Below are positions 7,877 to 16,551 of a DNA stretch of 64,000 bases, piece after piece. Source of the DNA: JAWPMT01 sp965215825 (GTDB lineage: Bacteria; Bacteroidota; Bacteroidia; Cytophagales; Cyclobacteriaceae); contig CBDCEM010000003.1 of NCBI GenBank assembly GCA_965215825.1, positions 3,534,001 through 3,598,000 of the forward strand, read 5' to 3'. Under the pieces are notes generated by a model that was given only the letters and a program-made list of their open reading frames with translations, did no database searches and was not told the origin of the DNA. How positions within the stretch are numbered: the first letter of the stretch is position 1; the number at the start of each line of letters is the position of its first letter. The position numbers and the translations under genes are program-made.

Positions 7877-10534
7877 ATGGAGAAAGAAAGTAAATCTAAA
7901 AATAGTCCACCCAGGTGGTTGGATTCAATTTTAAAGCTGTTTTGTTCACCTGATTTCATCGAAGAAGTCATCGGCGATTTACACGAACGATATCAGTTGA
8001 GAATCCAACGATCCGGTAAAGTCCAAGCCAACTTCATCTATTTCCGGGATATTTTTTCCTACCTCCGTTTTCCCTTCTTGCAGCGAAAAGTTTCTTTCAA
8101 ACCTACTGTTACCAATATGATCACAAGACACTTCACTACTTCAATGAGAAATATCCTACGTGGACGAACCTTCTCCTTGATTAATATTGGTGGACTGGCC
8201 CTGGGCATTACCTGCTTCCTTTCCATATTCTTGTGGATTGACGCTGAAAGGTCCGTAGATGATTTCCATCAAAATGGCGATCAATTATATGTCGTGTATT
8301 ATTCTGAATTCGCTACCGGAAATACCTTTGGTGGCTATAAAATTCCACAACAATTTACTGATCCGAACTTCGATGGCACGCATATACTCGCCAACGAATT
8401 AAAAGAAGCCTTCCCGGAGGTTAAATACGCAACCACCTATGCTACCTCTTATGAGTTACCATGGGGACACGCTTGTACTTTCCGAATTGGAGATAAGCAG
8501 CAGAAGTTTGAAGGATCCACCGCAGGTCCTGACTTTTTCAATATGTTTTCTTTCCCACTGCTGTTTGGGGAACCGGAAACAGCACTTGCCACACGAAGTG
8601 GCATAGTTATCTCCCGACGCATGGCGGAATCATTCTTTGAGTCACCAGCTAAAGCTATGGGGCAGACCATACGTTATGAAAATTTCAGAGATTTTGTCAT
8701 CACTGCAGTCTTCGAGGATATCAATGGGCCCAGTACGTTAACCTTTGATTATCTGGTCAATTGGGACCTCACACACGATGACGGCATCCTGGTCTCAGGT
8801 GGAAGTTGGAGCACCTTCATTCAACTGGAAGCAAACGCCAACGCCCACCTGTTGGATGACAAAATCAAGGACTTTCTTCAAGCTCGTATCGGTGATCAAC
8901 ATGAAAACACTGTGGAATTGGGCTTACAACCCTTTAGAGATCAATACCTGGTTTCAAACTTCGTTGAAGGAAAGCCCACGGACGGAAGGATAGAATATGT
9001 GCAAATATTTACCTGGGTTGCTCTTTTCGTTTTACTCGTTGCCTGCATTAATTTCATGAATCTAGCCACAGCCCGATCTGTGAAAAGAGCCAAAGAAGTA
9101 GGGATCAGAAAGGTGATTGGTTCTTCCAGATCAACGCTCATTCTTCAATTTCTAATGGAATCTATACTCATGTCTTTCATGGCTGTAGCACTAGCTTTAG
9201 TACTAATAATTGCTGGTTTGCCGATCCTCAATGAGTTGACTGGAAAATCATTGGAACTCCCTTTACAAGCGTGGCTTTTTTGGATGGAGTTATTATTTCT
9301 TGGGCTCAATATTGGCTTGGTCTCCGGAAGTTATCCCGCGCTCTTCTTGTCAGCCCTAAAGCCTGGTTCCGTGTTGAAAGGTCACACACGTTTTAAGGGC
9401 AAGGCTGCCTGGCTGCAAAAGGGCCTGGTCGTTTTTCAATTCAGTCTTTCTATCCTTATCCTGATTTCGACAGTAGTAGTGTCAAGGCAAACTAATTTCA
9501 TTCAACACAAGCACCTTGGCTATGATCGAGAGAATTTAATTTCTGTACGTATTGAAGGAGCACTGAATCAGGAACAGAAATATCTGTTACTCAAGAGCAA
9601 ACTCGAGCAAATGCCTGGTATCGCTCTTGTTGACCGTAGTAGTGAAGCTCCTCACAATATGGGATTTGAAATGGCGTCTCCTTTTCAGTGGCAAGGAAAG
9701 GTAGCAGGAGAAGGCGTGAGCTTCCTACCCACTTCAGTGGGATATGATTTCATCGAATTGATGAACCTTAAAATCAAAGAAGGCCGGAATTTTGACAGAA
9801 ATATTGCCAGCGATACAGCGGCATTCATGATTAACGAAACTGCGTTAAAACAAATGGGCATATCAAATCCCATCGGGAAATGGATTTCTGCATGGGCGAA
9901 ACGCGGACACATCATTGCTGTACTGGAAGACTATCATACCCATTCGTTGCACGACCCTATTAAACCACTTATCGTAGACGTAAAAGAGTTTCTGAATTTT
10001 GGGTTAATCTTGATCAAAACCAAACCTGGGCAAACTCAAGAAGCTTTAGCAAGTATGGAAAAATCTTTTCGGGAGGTTAACCCGAATTACCCATTGAATT
10101 ACAAGATAGTTGACGATGAATATACCGCACTCTACCACAGCGAATTGGTTATCAGCAGGCTTTCCAACGCATTTGCAGCCTTGGCCATTGTTATTTCCTG
10201 CCTGGGATTACTCGGGCTTGCGATGTTTGCCGCCGAACAGCGGATGAAAGAGGTAGGTATACGAAAAGTATTAGGTGCATCCATTACAAGCATTTTGAAC
10301 CTGTTTTCGAAGAGCTTCCTTCAATTAATTGGGATTGCCTTTCTGCTTGCCACACCAATCTCGTGGTACCTTATGAATAGTTGGCTAAAGGGATTCGCTT
10401 ATCGGGTAGACTTGGCGTGGTGGATTTTTTTAGGGACCGGTATAATAACCGGACTGGTGGCTTTGTTAACCATAAGTATTCAAGCCATCAAAACCGCCAT
10501 ATCAAACCCAGTAAATGCCCTTAGATCAGAGTAA
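7877..10534 (+). CDS. FtsX/MacB-like ABC transporter permease (ADOP type)
   Basis: Large permease of 885 aa from ATG 7877. A TTG at 7862 would add five residues and overlap padR by 11 nt; the ATG fits better. A soluble N-terminal permease-prefix segment (PRWLDSILKLFCSPDFIEEVIGDLHERY) precedes the first helix. A MacB-type periplasmic domain follows, then the FtsX core (NLATARSVKRAKEVGIRKVIGSS), a second periplasmic domain and a second FtsX core (AEQRMKEVGIRKVLGAS). The duplicated FtsX layout gives about eight helices. No ATPase gene lies nearby, so the nucleotide-binding partner must be encoded elsewhere. The substrate is unknown; lipoprotein or peptide export, or mechanotransmission, are the family options. 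Confidence 0.88.
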   Translation: MEKESKSKNSPPRWLDSILKLFCSPDFIEEVIGDLHERYQLRIQRSGKVQANFIYFRDIFSYLRFPFLQRKVSFKPTVTNMITRHFTTSMRNILRGRTFSLINIGGLALGITCFLSIFLWIDAERSVDDFHQNGDQLYVVYYSEFATGNTFGGYKIPQQFTDPNFDGTHILANELKEAFPEVKYATTYATSYELPWGHACTFRIGDKQQKFEGSTAGPDFFNMFSFPLLFGEPETALATRSGIVISRRMAESFFESPAKAMGQTIRYENFRDFVITAVFEDINGPSTLTFDYLVNWDLTHDDGILVSGGSWSTFIQLEANANAHLLDDKIKDFLQARIGDQHENTVELGLQPFRDQYLVSNFVEGKPTDGRIEYVQIFTWVALFVLLVACINFMNLATARSVKRAKEVGIRKVIGSSRSTLILQFLMESILMSFMAVALALVLIIAGLPILNELTGKSLELPLQAWLFWMELLFLGLNIGLVSGSYPALFLSALKPGSVLKGHTRFKGKAAWLQKGLVVFQFSLSILILISTVVVSRQTNFIQHKHLGYDRENLISVRIEGALNQEQKYLLLKSKLEQMPGIALVDRSSEAPHNMGFEMASPFQWQGKVAGEGVSFLPTSVGYDFIELMNLKIKEGRNFDRNIASDTAAFMINETALKQMGISNPIGKWISAWAKRGHIIAVLEDYHTHSLHDPIKPLIVDVKEFLNFGLILIKTKPGQTQEALASMEKSFREVNPNYPLNYKIVDDEYTALYHSELVISRLSNAFAALAIVISCLGLLGLAMFAAEQRMKEVGIRKVLGASITSILNLFSKSFLQLIGIAFLLATPISWYLMNSWLKGFAYRVDLAWWIFLGTGIITGLVALLTISIQAIKTAISNPVNALRSE

Positions 10535-10555
10535 AGTCCAAATGGATATACAAAA

Positions 10556-10587
10556 GAGGCCGTATCAAAGATCTTTTGAACGGCCTC
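10556..10587. terminator. Terminator between convergent permease and SPFH genes
   Basis: GAGGCCGT (10556-10563) pairs with ACGGCCTC (10580-10587). An inner TCAAA/TTTGA extension makes a long stem. On the minus strand it runs into TTTTG, so it best serves the SPFH gene, though it may act in both directions. Confidence 0.7.
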
Positions 10588-10666
10588 AGTTCACTTGATG
10601 AGTTTCTTTCTAAATAGACGTCTAAATGCCTTCCGCTCTTAAGACGCCTCTTTATCTCTTAAGCGC

Positions 10667-11986
10667 CTAATTCCCAGACTTACTGGTTTGTAATTGTTTG
10701 GCCATGGCCGCTCCAATCAAATTCTCAAGGGGTGTTCCACCCTCGTCTCCACCACCCATGATCATTGTCGTTGGGAATTTAAGTTTTGCAATTTCAGCAG
10801 CTACCCGAACATCTCGATCCAATTCCATCTTGAGCTTTACTTCAGGCGTTATACCCGCTGAAACTTTCTTGGAGATCTCATAAGCATCAGCGTCCGCCGT
10901 GACTTTCTTCCTCTGAGCATTCAATCGCTCCGTTTCCAGGGCTATCGCTGCCAACTTCTTGTTGGTTTCCTCTTGCTTCAACTTCGTTTCAATGGCGATC
11001 AGTGCTTTGACTTGTTCCTTTTCCTGAGCCACACGTTCTGCCGCCTTGTCACGCTCACCTTCGGCGATAATCCTTTGTTGCGCATCCTTGGCAGTCTCAA
11101 CTTTTTGTTGTTCCAGTTGTCTTTTTGCAGATTCATCACGTTGGGCTTCCAATCGCTGTTTGAAAGTGGCTTCCAGTTCAATGTTGTCGACGATTACTTG
11201 TGAAACGTTGATGTTGTTTTCACTCAATTCGTGCTTGATTCTTTTCGGAATGCCATTCTCCAAAATCTTCTTCACCTCATACGAAGTTTTGATTTCTTTG
11301 ATGGTTCTGTCATCCGTCTGAATGCCTGAAAAGACCGTATCTCTCTTTTCAAGTTTTTCCACGGCATACGCACCCCCTTTGAGTTGTTCTTCAAATGCCT
11401 GTCGAAAACTTTGTGCTTCCCCTGAAATATAATCCTGCGCGGCAAACATATAAGCGGTATTTATTAACTGTTCCTTTACGGTCGGCACAATGGTATTGTT
11501 AACCAGGTTACTCATCGTTCTGAACTTAACCGCCAGATTGATGAAACTCGCCTCGTCCCGTGGCAATTCAAAACGTGTGGAAACGTATCCATTGGCCGTT
11601 ACCTGATCGATAAATCTTAATGGAATAGGCTTCATTACCCCACGAACTTCGGATACATCTACTTCTATGCCCTGACCGATTACTTTAACATCAATGAACT
11701 TTTGCCAGTGATCGATTTTGGCAAATCCTCTCCATTTCAGGCCTTGCTCCATGACCGCACTCATTTTCCCCGTTGGATAAACCAAAAGGTAATTGAAACC
11801 GCGATCGGCGAAAAAGAAAAGTGAATTGAGTAGCATCATGATGATGCCAAAAACGCCAATGATGATGCCTCTACTTGCTTTGAATTTCTTCATCCAAACC
11901 AGTGAGGGTATGCTGATGTCTATTTTAGAAATGATAATTACGGCCAGACCAATAGCCAGGACGATAAACCCCAAAAATGTGATCAT
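10667..11986 (-). CDS. SPFH/band-7 domain membrane protein (prohibitin-like)
   Basis: A 439-aa protein with two N-terminal hydrophobic segments (about residues 1-21 and 39-60). An SPFH/prohibitin domain follows (about 68-270, including TGKMSAVMEQGLKWRGF and VIGQGIEVDVSEVRGVM). A long charged coiled coil (about 270-390, rich in RQLEQQKVETAKDAQQ-type heptads) precedes a short Gly-rich tail. Such proteins oligomerise at membranes and scaffold proteases or lipid microdomains. No NfeD-like partner or protease gene is adjacent. The prohibitin-like rather than flotillin-like label is a judgement from overall layout. Confidence 0.85.
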   Translation of the reverse strand: MITFLGFIVLAIGLAVIIISKIDISIPSLVWMKKFKASRGIIIGVFGIIMMLLNSLFFFADRGFNYLLVYPTGKMSAVMEQGLKWRGFAKIDHWQKFIDVKVIGQGIEVDVSEVRGVMKPIPLRFIDQVTANGYVSTRFELPRDEASFINLAVKFRTMSNLVNNTIVPTVKEQLINTAYMFAAQDYISGEAQSFRQAFEEQLKGGAYAVEKLEKRDTVFSGIQTDDRTIKEIKTSYEVKKILENGIPKRIKHELSENNINVSQVIVDNIELEATFKQRLEAQRDESAKRQLEQQKVETAKDAQQRIIAEGERDKAAERVAQEKEQVKALIAIETKLKQEETNKKLAAIALETERLNAQRKKVTADADAYEISKKVSAGITPEVKLKMELDRDVRVAAEIAKLKFPTTMIMGGGDEGGTPLENLIGAAMAKQLQTSKSGN

Positions 11987-12594
11987 AAGATTGATTGTTT
12001 AATTGTTAGAAAATTGTTTTTGACTTGTCGTTGTTTTGCTAAATAAATGCACTTTTATTTCTCCGTAGCGATAACGGGAAAATTAAAAGCGCTTACAGAG
12101 CTGGTTATTATTTCTAACGGGGATTTTCAGGAAGGGGTTGCGTTGGAATCTTTAGCATTCATTAACAAAGCCCGCTTATCGTGATGATTCGTTTCATGGG
12201 GATAGCAGAAAATAAAATGTCTGAGGAACATCCTAAGGCCAGTGTTTCTTTTCTTAACTACGCCTAGGTGGAGCACCAGCATGGGCTTTCTAGTCCTTTC
12301 ATATTAATCACGGAAGTAACTTCCGCGTTAGTGGGAGATTTTCAGGAAGGGGTTGCGTTGGTAAGTCCAGCTGCATTTCGACCAGTGTAGTATATTTATT
12401 AGGCACGCGTTGCAATGCAAACGCGCGCTAGATGGCGCCCGCCTTGCATAACGTGCCCTAGATGGGTTTGTATGATTAAGATAGTGCTTTATTCTGCCCG
12501 GATAGCAGAAAATAGAAGAGCGTGGCAAATGCTGCGCTCAGACATCAATCTATTACTACGCCTAATTGGGGGGTTGGGTTCAACCCAGCGACTC
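11987..12594. repeat. Gene-free region with two diverged direct-repeat copies
   Basis: No gene is supported here. Three blocks occur twice in the same order. Block A is GATTTTCAGGAAGGGG plus flanks, at 12122 and 12338. Block B is GGATAGCAGAAAATA, at 12200 and 12500. Block C is ACTACGCCTA, at about 12257 and 12555. B-to-C spacing is nearly equal in both copies (about 56 and 55 nt). A-to-B is roughly 90 nt longer in the second copy, which contains a palindrome at 12402-12457. A perfect hairpin CGGAAGT-A-ACTTCCG lies at 12311-12325. The pattern resembles multicopy intergenic repeats left by transposition or RHS turnover; the family was not identified. Confidence 0.6.
12402..12457. repeat. Imperfect palindrome inside the second repeat copy
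   Basis: The ends GGCACG (12402-12407) and CGTGCC (12452-12457) pair. Further complementary segments lie inside (TT/AA, then ATGCAA/TTGCAT, then GC-rich arms near CGCGCGCT and GGCGCCCG). The GC-rich folded element contrasts with the AT-rich surroundings and looks inserted. It could be a REP/MITE-like unit; an integron attC site seems unlikely because the conserved GTTRRRY/RYYYAAC boxes are not seen. Confidence 0.45.
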
Positions 12595-12738
12595 CTACAC
12601 ACTGGCTGAATTAGCATAATCTGTAAAAGCCGCCGCTTCTGGGGTCTTAGGTATGCTTACCAAATCCTCAATTTCAAACTGTGCCTGTACAAGTAAGGGT
12701 GTAACCAGCACGAACGTGAGTCCCAATACCCATCTCAT
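12595..12738 (-). pseudogene. Orphan RHS-like N-terminal head (signal peptide plus short mature stub)
   Basis: A 47-aa frame from ATG 12738 (minus strand). It starts with a typical signal peptide (MRWVLGLTFVLVTPLLVQAQ) and continues to a stub containing KTPEAAAFTDYANSASV, then a stop. Bacteroidota RHS/YD-repeat proteins often begin with a signal peptide followed by a PSPEAASLGKYG-like motif. This stub is similar and then ends abruptly at the repeat region. I infer a decayed or truncated RHS-type gene. An intact small secreted protein cannot be excluded. An upstream in-frame ATG at 12810 would add 24 residues but would bury the signal peptide. Confidence 0.4.
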
Positions 12739-13070
12739 GACAAAAAACAAAATATTACTCAGCAGATTTGATTCTCTTCTTTTTAGCGTTTTGATGTTCA
12801 TGTATACCAATTTTCAATTGTTCTTCAGAGTATTTAGAAACAATTAGCCTCTATCGACAACCGATTTCATAATCCGAAACATCATGAAGAAGCAAATTCA
12901 AAAAAGATAGATGCCCAATTCACTTGTTTTGATCTTCAGCTTGTTTCAAGGCATAAAGTAAAGAACTCCCTGTTTGTTTCCAAACACTTAAGAAATTTGA
13001 GATATCAAATACACAATCAACCTTGTATCCGCATCTAAAGGTTCTCAACCTTACCGTGAATATCAAATGC

Positions 13071-13988
13071 TCAATACCCCCGCCCCCGATCTATCAAATT
13101 CAACAAGGGTTGGCTCTTTTTTAGCCTTTTGAAATTCTCTACAATCTGGGGAACCGCTGCTTCTAGCTTGGTTACAACGGCTATGTGCGGTGTAATGAAC
13201 ACGCTCGGATGGTCCCACATCGGACTATCCCCTGGTGGAGGCTCTACTGGAAAAACATCTAAAAAGGCGCCTACTAATTTGCCCGAATCCAGGGCATCGA
13301 GAATATCCCTGTCGTTTTGTTGATGGCCTCTTCCGACATTGATCAGGTAAGAACCATCAGGCATTTTGTCGAACAAAGATTTGGATAGGATTTCTTTGGT
13401 GTCTGGTGTTGCGGGCAACATACAAATCAGCATATTGATATTCCCCAGGAAGGTGTCCATTTCATCATTGGTATAGGTCTTTATTCCTTCCAGGTCTCGT
13501 TTACTTCGGCTTAATCCGTATACTTCAAATCCCAGGTACTGTAGCTTTTTAGCCAGGTCCGTCCCTAGCGTACCTAAGCCAAGAATGCCAATTCGGACTG
13601 GCACTTCCGGATCGAATTGCTGATCCCAGATCTTCTTTCTCTTATCATCCAGGTATTTATCAAACTGCCGATGGAAGTACATCACGGCTCCAATACAGAA
13701 ATTGCTCATGGGTCCACTTAGGTGGTCGCTAACGACTTTAGAAACCTGTACCTGATCTGGTAACAACGGATCACTAACAATATGGTCAACTCCCGCCCCT
13801 AGCGAGGCAACTAATTTCAAATTGGGCAAATGATTAAACAGGTCTTTTCGATGCTTCCAAACCACAGCCATTTCTACGACTGATGGATCTTTCAAATCTT
13901 CCCAAAGGCATACTTCACCTGGCAAGTGTTTTTCAAATTCATTTAGCCATGGTGTCAAGTCTTTGGTTTCAGAGTCAAGTAATAGCAT
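13071..13988 (-). CDS. D-2-hydroxyacid dehydrogenase (GhrA-like glyoxylate/hydroxypyruvate reductase)
   Basis: A 305-aa NAD(P)-dependent oxidoreductase that interconverts 2-oxo acids and D-2-hydroxy acids. The Rossmann motif GLGTLG is at residues 137-142. The catalytic residues of the family are present: R220 (NVGRGHQQ), E249 (VFPVEPPPGDSP) and H268 (FITPHIAV). The short N-terminal domain and the PMWDHPSVFITPHIA tail match the GhrA (YcdW) branch. The preferred substrate cannot be read from sequence. The gene is monocistronic, with a perfect 7-bp hairpin (14061-14079) upstream of its start. Confidence 0.9.
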   Translation of the reverse strand: MLLLDSETKDLTPWLNEFEKHLPGEVCLWEDLKDPSVVEMAVVWKHRKDLFNHLPNLKLVASLGAGVDHIVSDPLLPDQVQVSKVVSDHLSGPMSNFCIGAVMYFHRQFDKYLDDKRKKIWDQQFDPEVPVRIGILGLGTLGTDLAKKLQYLGFEVYGLSRSKRDLEGIKTYTNDEMDTFLGNINMLICMLPATPDTKEILSKSLFDKMPDGSYLINVGRGHQQNDRDILDALDSGKLVGAFLDVFPVEPPPGDSPMWDHPSVFITPHIAVVTKLEAAVPQIVENFKRLKKSQPLLNLIDRGRGY

Positions 13989-14060
13989 ACCGGTTTTTGT
14001 AGAAATTTGACTTAATCAAATAGTAGTTACTTCCTCCAAACTTAACAAGAAGTACTTAGC

Positions 14061-14079
14061 GATTAGCCAATAGCTAATC
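14061..14079. promoter_or_regulatory. Perfect palindrome upstream of the hydroxyacid dehydrogenase
   Basis: GATTAGC (14061-14067), a 5-nt loop, and GCTAATC (14073-14079). It lies about 73 bp upstream of the minus-strand start at 13988, a plausible operator position. No regulator gene adjoins it. Confidence 0.3.
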
Positions 14080-14216
14080 TACTCACGAAGGCACTTGTTC
14101 AAGCCACAGAGGAGGCATTTTGGGCACTCCTCGATTTGTTAAACTAATTGAGTTCAAATAAACCTAAAATCAACATAATTCTAGTTTGTTTTCAGCAATC
14201 ATCAATTGAATACCAT

Positions 14217-14867
14217 TCAACTTATGGGCATTTCTTTCTGGACTTTCTTACTAACCCACTTACTATCTTTTTCGAAAAACCGCCAGGGTAAGAGCGCATC
14301 TTCCTGCGCATAGTCAACTCCTACTCTTCGATCAGTCATCAATTCGGGAGCGATAGCTGTCGGGTCTTCTGCCAACCACATCTCATTACTATCCACCAAC
14401 GAAGTACCGGATTGAGATTTATGGAAACCCAACGCTTGTCCCATTGAACCCGGACCTCTTGTAAGCGCGTATTTCTTGTCTCCTCCCCTTCTTTCAATAA
14501 TGGCTTCCAAACCAACTAAGGGTTGAATAGCGCGAACCAAAACTGCGTCAGCCAGTCCTTGCCGATTGGTCACAATGTTGAACATGTGGTGGATGCCGTA
14601 ACACAAATAAACATAGGCAACTCCTCCGGCCTGATACATCACCTCTGTCCTTTTGGTGCGCTTGTGATAGGCATGGCATGCCTTATCAGAACGACCGGAA
14701 TAAGCTTCTGTTTCTACAATCTTCCCCCCGGTTACGCAACCATCCAAAGCAGTGAATACGTACTTACCCACCAATTCCTTGGCGACCTGTACTACATCAT
14801 CTCGTGTGTAAAAATCAAGGGACAACCTGAGGAAATGCTTCCAGTCTAAGTCCCGATCAATCATCAA
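14217..14867 (-). CDS. DNA-3-methyladenine glycosylase, AAG/MPG family
   Basis: Base-excision repair enzyme, 216 aa, that removes alkylated purines. The active-site segment GGKIVETEAYSG (around residues 47-58) carries the water-activating Glu. YVYLCYGIHHMFNIVTN and the VLVRAIQP strand are diagnostic of the AAG fold. ALTRGPGSMGQALGF completes the DNA-binding face. The gene overlaps the 3' end of the upstream symporter gene by 11 nt, so it is probably translated from the same message. A repair enzyme at the end of a sugar-deacetylase/symporter operon is an odd pairing. Later in-frame start codons are possible. Confidence 0.93.
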   Translation of the reverse strand: MMIDRDLDWKHFLRLSLDFYTRDDVVQVAKELVGKYVFTALDGCVTGGKIVETEAYSGRSDKACHAYHKRTKRTEVMYQAGGVAYVYLCYGIHHMFNIVTNRQGLADAVLVRAIQPLVGLEAIIERRGGDKKYALTRGPGSMGQALGFHKSQSGTSLVDSNEMWLAEDPTAIAPELMTDRRVGVDYAQEDALLPWRFFEKDSKWVSKKVQKEMPIS

Positions 14868-16545
14868 CTTTTACTGATGGCTTATGTATGATGGCCTGGA
14901 TCATCAAGGCAAATAGGATGCTAAGCCCAAGGCCTATGGCATTGTACCATAAATAACCCAACTGCAACACCCCTGCCTGTGCCAGGAAATGGCACGCCAG
15001 AACCACTCCTTGTGCCAGAAGAGTGCCATAGAAAGTAGCCGTCCCTCCAATGAATTTAAAGAAGAAAGCAATCAGGAAAATACCCAGGATTGTTCCATAA
15101 AAGATCGAACCAATGATATTGACGGCTTCAATTAGGTTTTCAGAACTCTGAGCCAGCAAAGCAAATAAGATTGCAAGGATACCCCACAGTAACATCAGGC
15201 CCTTGGAGGCCAGGAGATAGTGGCTATCGGATCCTGTTTTTTTGAACCAACGTTTGTAAAAATCAACGGCTGTTGTAGAAGCGAGTGCGCTGATCTCCGA
15301 TGAGGTACTGGACATAGCGGCAGATAAAATTACTGCAATCAACAAGCCAATGATGCCATGAGGTAAATAGTTAAGTATAAACGTCAGGAATACATAGTCT
15401 GAATCCTTCGTCGCGATTTCTTTATCGACGCTGGTGATGAGTTCTTTTGTCTGTTGTCTGATCTCATTTGAAGTCTGATCCGCTTCCTGAAGTCTACTGG
15501 GGTCTCCGGTCTCCACATATTCCAATGCCGCAGATTTACGCTCTTCGATGGCGCTGGTATATTGTTCCTCCAGTAATTCCAATTTACTTGCTTGCTCACT
15601 TGCCGCCACTTGGTTCAAAGATTGTTCCTTGAAGTGCACAGGAGGTGTATGGAAAACATAAAATACGTAGACCATCACTCCGACAAACAGGATAAATAAC
15701 TGCATCGGAATTTTGAAAATGGCATTGAACATCAGGCCCATCTTACTTTCTCTGGCATCTTTGCCACCCAGATAGCGTTGTACCTGCGACTGATCTGTTC
15801 CGAAATAGGAAAGAGACAGGAAGAGCCCACCGGCAATTCCTGACCATATGGTATAACGTTTTTCAAAGCTGAAATCAAAATCTATTGCTTGTGTCTTATT
15901 GAGTACACCTGCAATGCTGAAGGCATCGGAAAATGAAACAAAATCGGAGATATAGTTGATCAGGATGAAAAAGGTCAGAAACATCCCACCCATGATCACA
16001 GCCATTTGTTGTTTTTGAGTGATACTAACCGCTTTCGTACCTCCGGAAACGGTATAAATGATTACCAGAATTCCAGTTACGATAATGGTAAAGCTAAGAT
16101 TCCAATCTAATATGGAGGAGAGAATGATTGCTGGAGCGTAGATGGTAATCCCTGCTGCCAATCCACGCTGAATCAGGAAAAGAAAAGCACCGAGAGCCCT
16201 GGTTTTGGCATCAAACCTGCTTTCCAGGTACTCATAAGCTGTAATGACATTCAGTTTGTAATAAATGGGTATGAAAACAAATGAGACAATCAGCAAGGCA
16301 ATCGGTAGACCAAAATAATTTTGCACAAAGCCCATCCCACTTTCATACGCTTGTCCCGGTGTGGATATAAAGGTGATCGCGCTGGCCTGAGTGGCCATTA
16401 CCGATAATCCGATAGTTCCCCACTTCAACGTATTGTCACCACGTAAGTAACTGTCCATACTTTGCTGCCCACGCGTTTTCCAAACACCATAAGCGACAAT
16501 GAAGAACAATGTGCCTCCTAGTACAAAAAGATCGATGTAATTCAT
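14857..16545 (-). CDS. Sodium:solute symporter (SSS family) with coiled-coil insertion
   Basis: A 562-aa transporter with about 13 hydrophobic helices, including the SSS landmarks GLSVMATQASAITFISTPG near the N-terminus and YFGTDQSQVQRYLGG in the middle. A hydrophilic, helix-prone insertion (about residues 300-385, QVAASEQASKLELLEEQ onward) interrupts the helices. It is unusual for simple SSS transporters, though seen in some Bacteroidota members. The solute is unknown. The gene begins 6 nt after the stop of the PIG-L deacetylase, so import of the deacetylase product or a related N-acetyl sugar is a reasonable inference. Confidence 0.9.
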   Translation of the reverse strand: MNYIDLFVLGGTLFFIVAYGVWKTRGQQSMDSYLRGDNTLKWGTIGLSVMATQASAITFISTPGQAYESGMGFVQNYFGLPIALLIVSFVFIPIYYKLNVITAYEYLESRFDAKTRALGAFLFLIQRGLAAGITIYAPAIILSSILDWNLSFTIIVTGILVIIYTVSGGTKAVSITQKQQMAVIMGGMFLTFFILINYISDFVSFSDAFSIAGVLNKTQAIDFDFSFEKRYTIWSGIAGGLFLSLSYFGTDQSQVQRYLGGKDARESKMGLMFNAIFKIPMQLFILFVGVMVYVFYVFHTPPVHFKEQSLNQVAASEQASKLELLEEQYTSAIEERKSAALEYVETGDPSRLQEADQTSNEIRQQTKELITSVDKEIATKDSDYVFLTFILNYLPHGIIGLLIAVILSAAMSSTSSEISALASTTAVDFYKRWFKKTGSDSHYLLASKGLMLLWGILAILFALLAQSSENLIEAVNIIGSIFYGTILGIFLIAFFFKFIGGTATFYGTLLAQGVVLACHFLAQAGVLQLGYLWYNAIGLGLSILFALMIQAIIHKPSVKVDD

Positions 16546-16551
16546 TTGAAT

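Noticed and set aside
12402..12457. Integron attC site
   Set aside because: The element folds, but the required GTTRRRY and RYYYAAC core boxes are not present and no integrase or cassette genes are near.
12328..12528. 66-aa minus-strand frame across the palindrome
   Set aside because: Built from the repeat and palindrome sequence, low protein-like quality, no signal peptide or motif.
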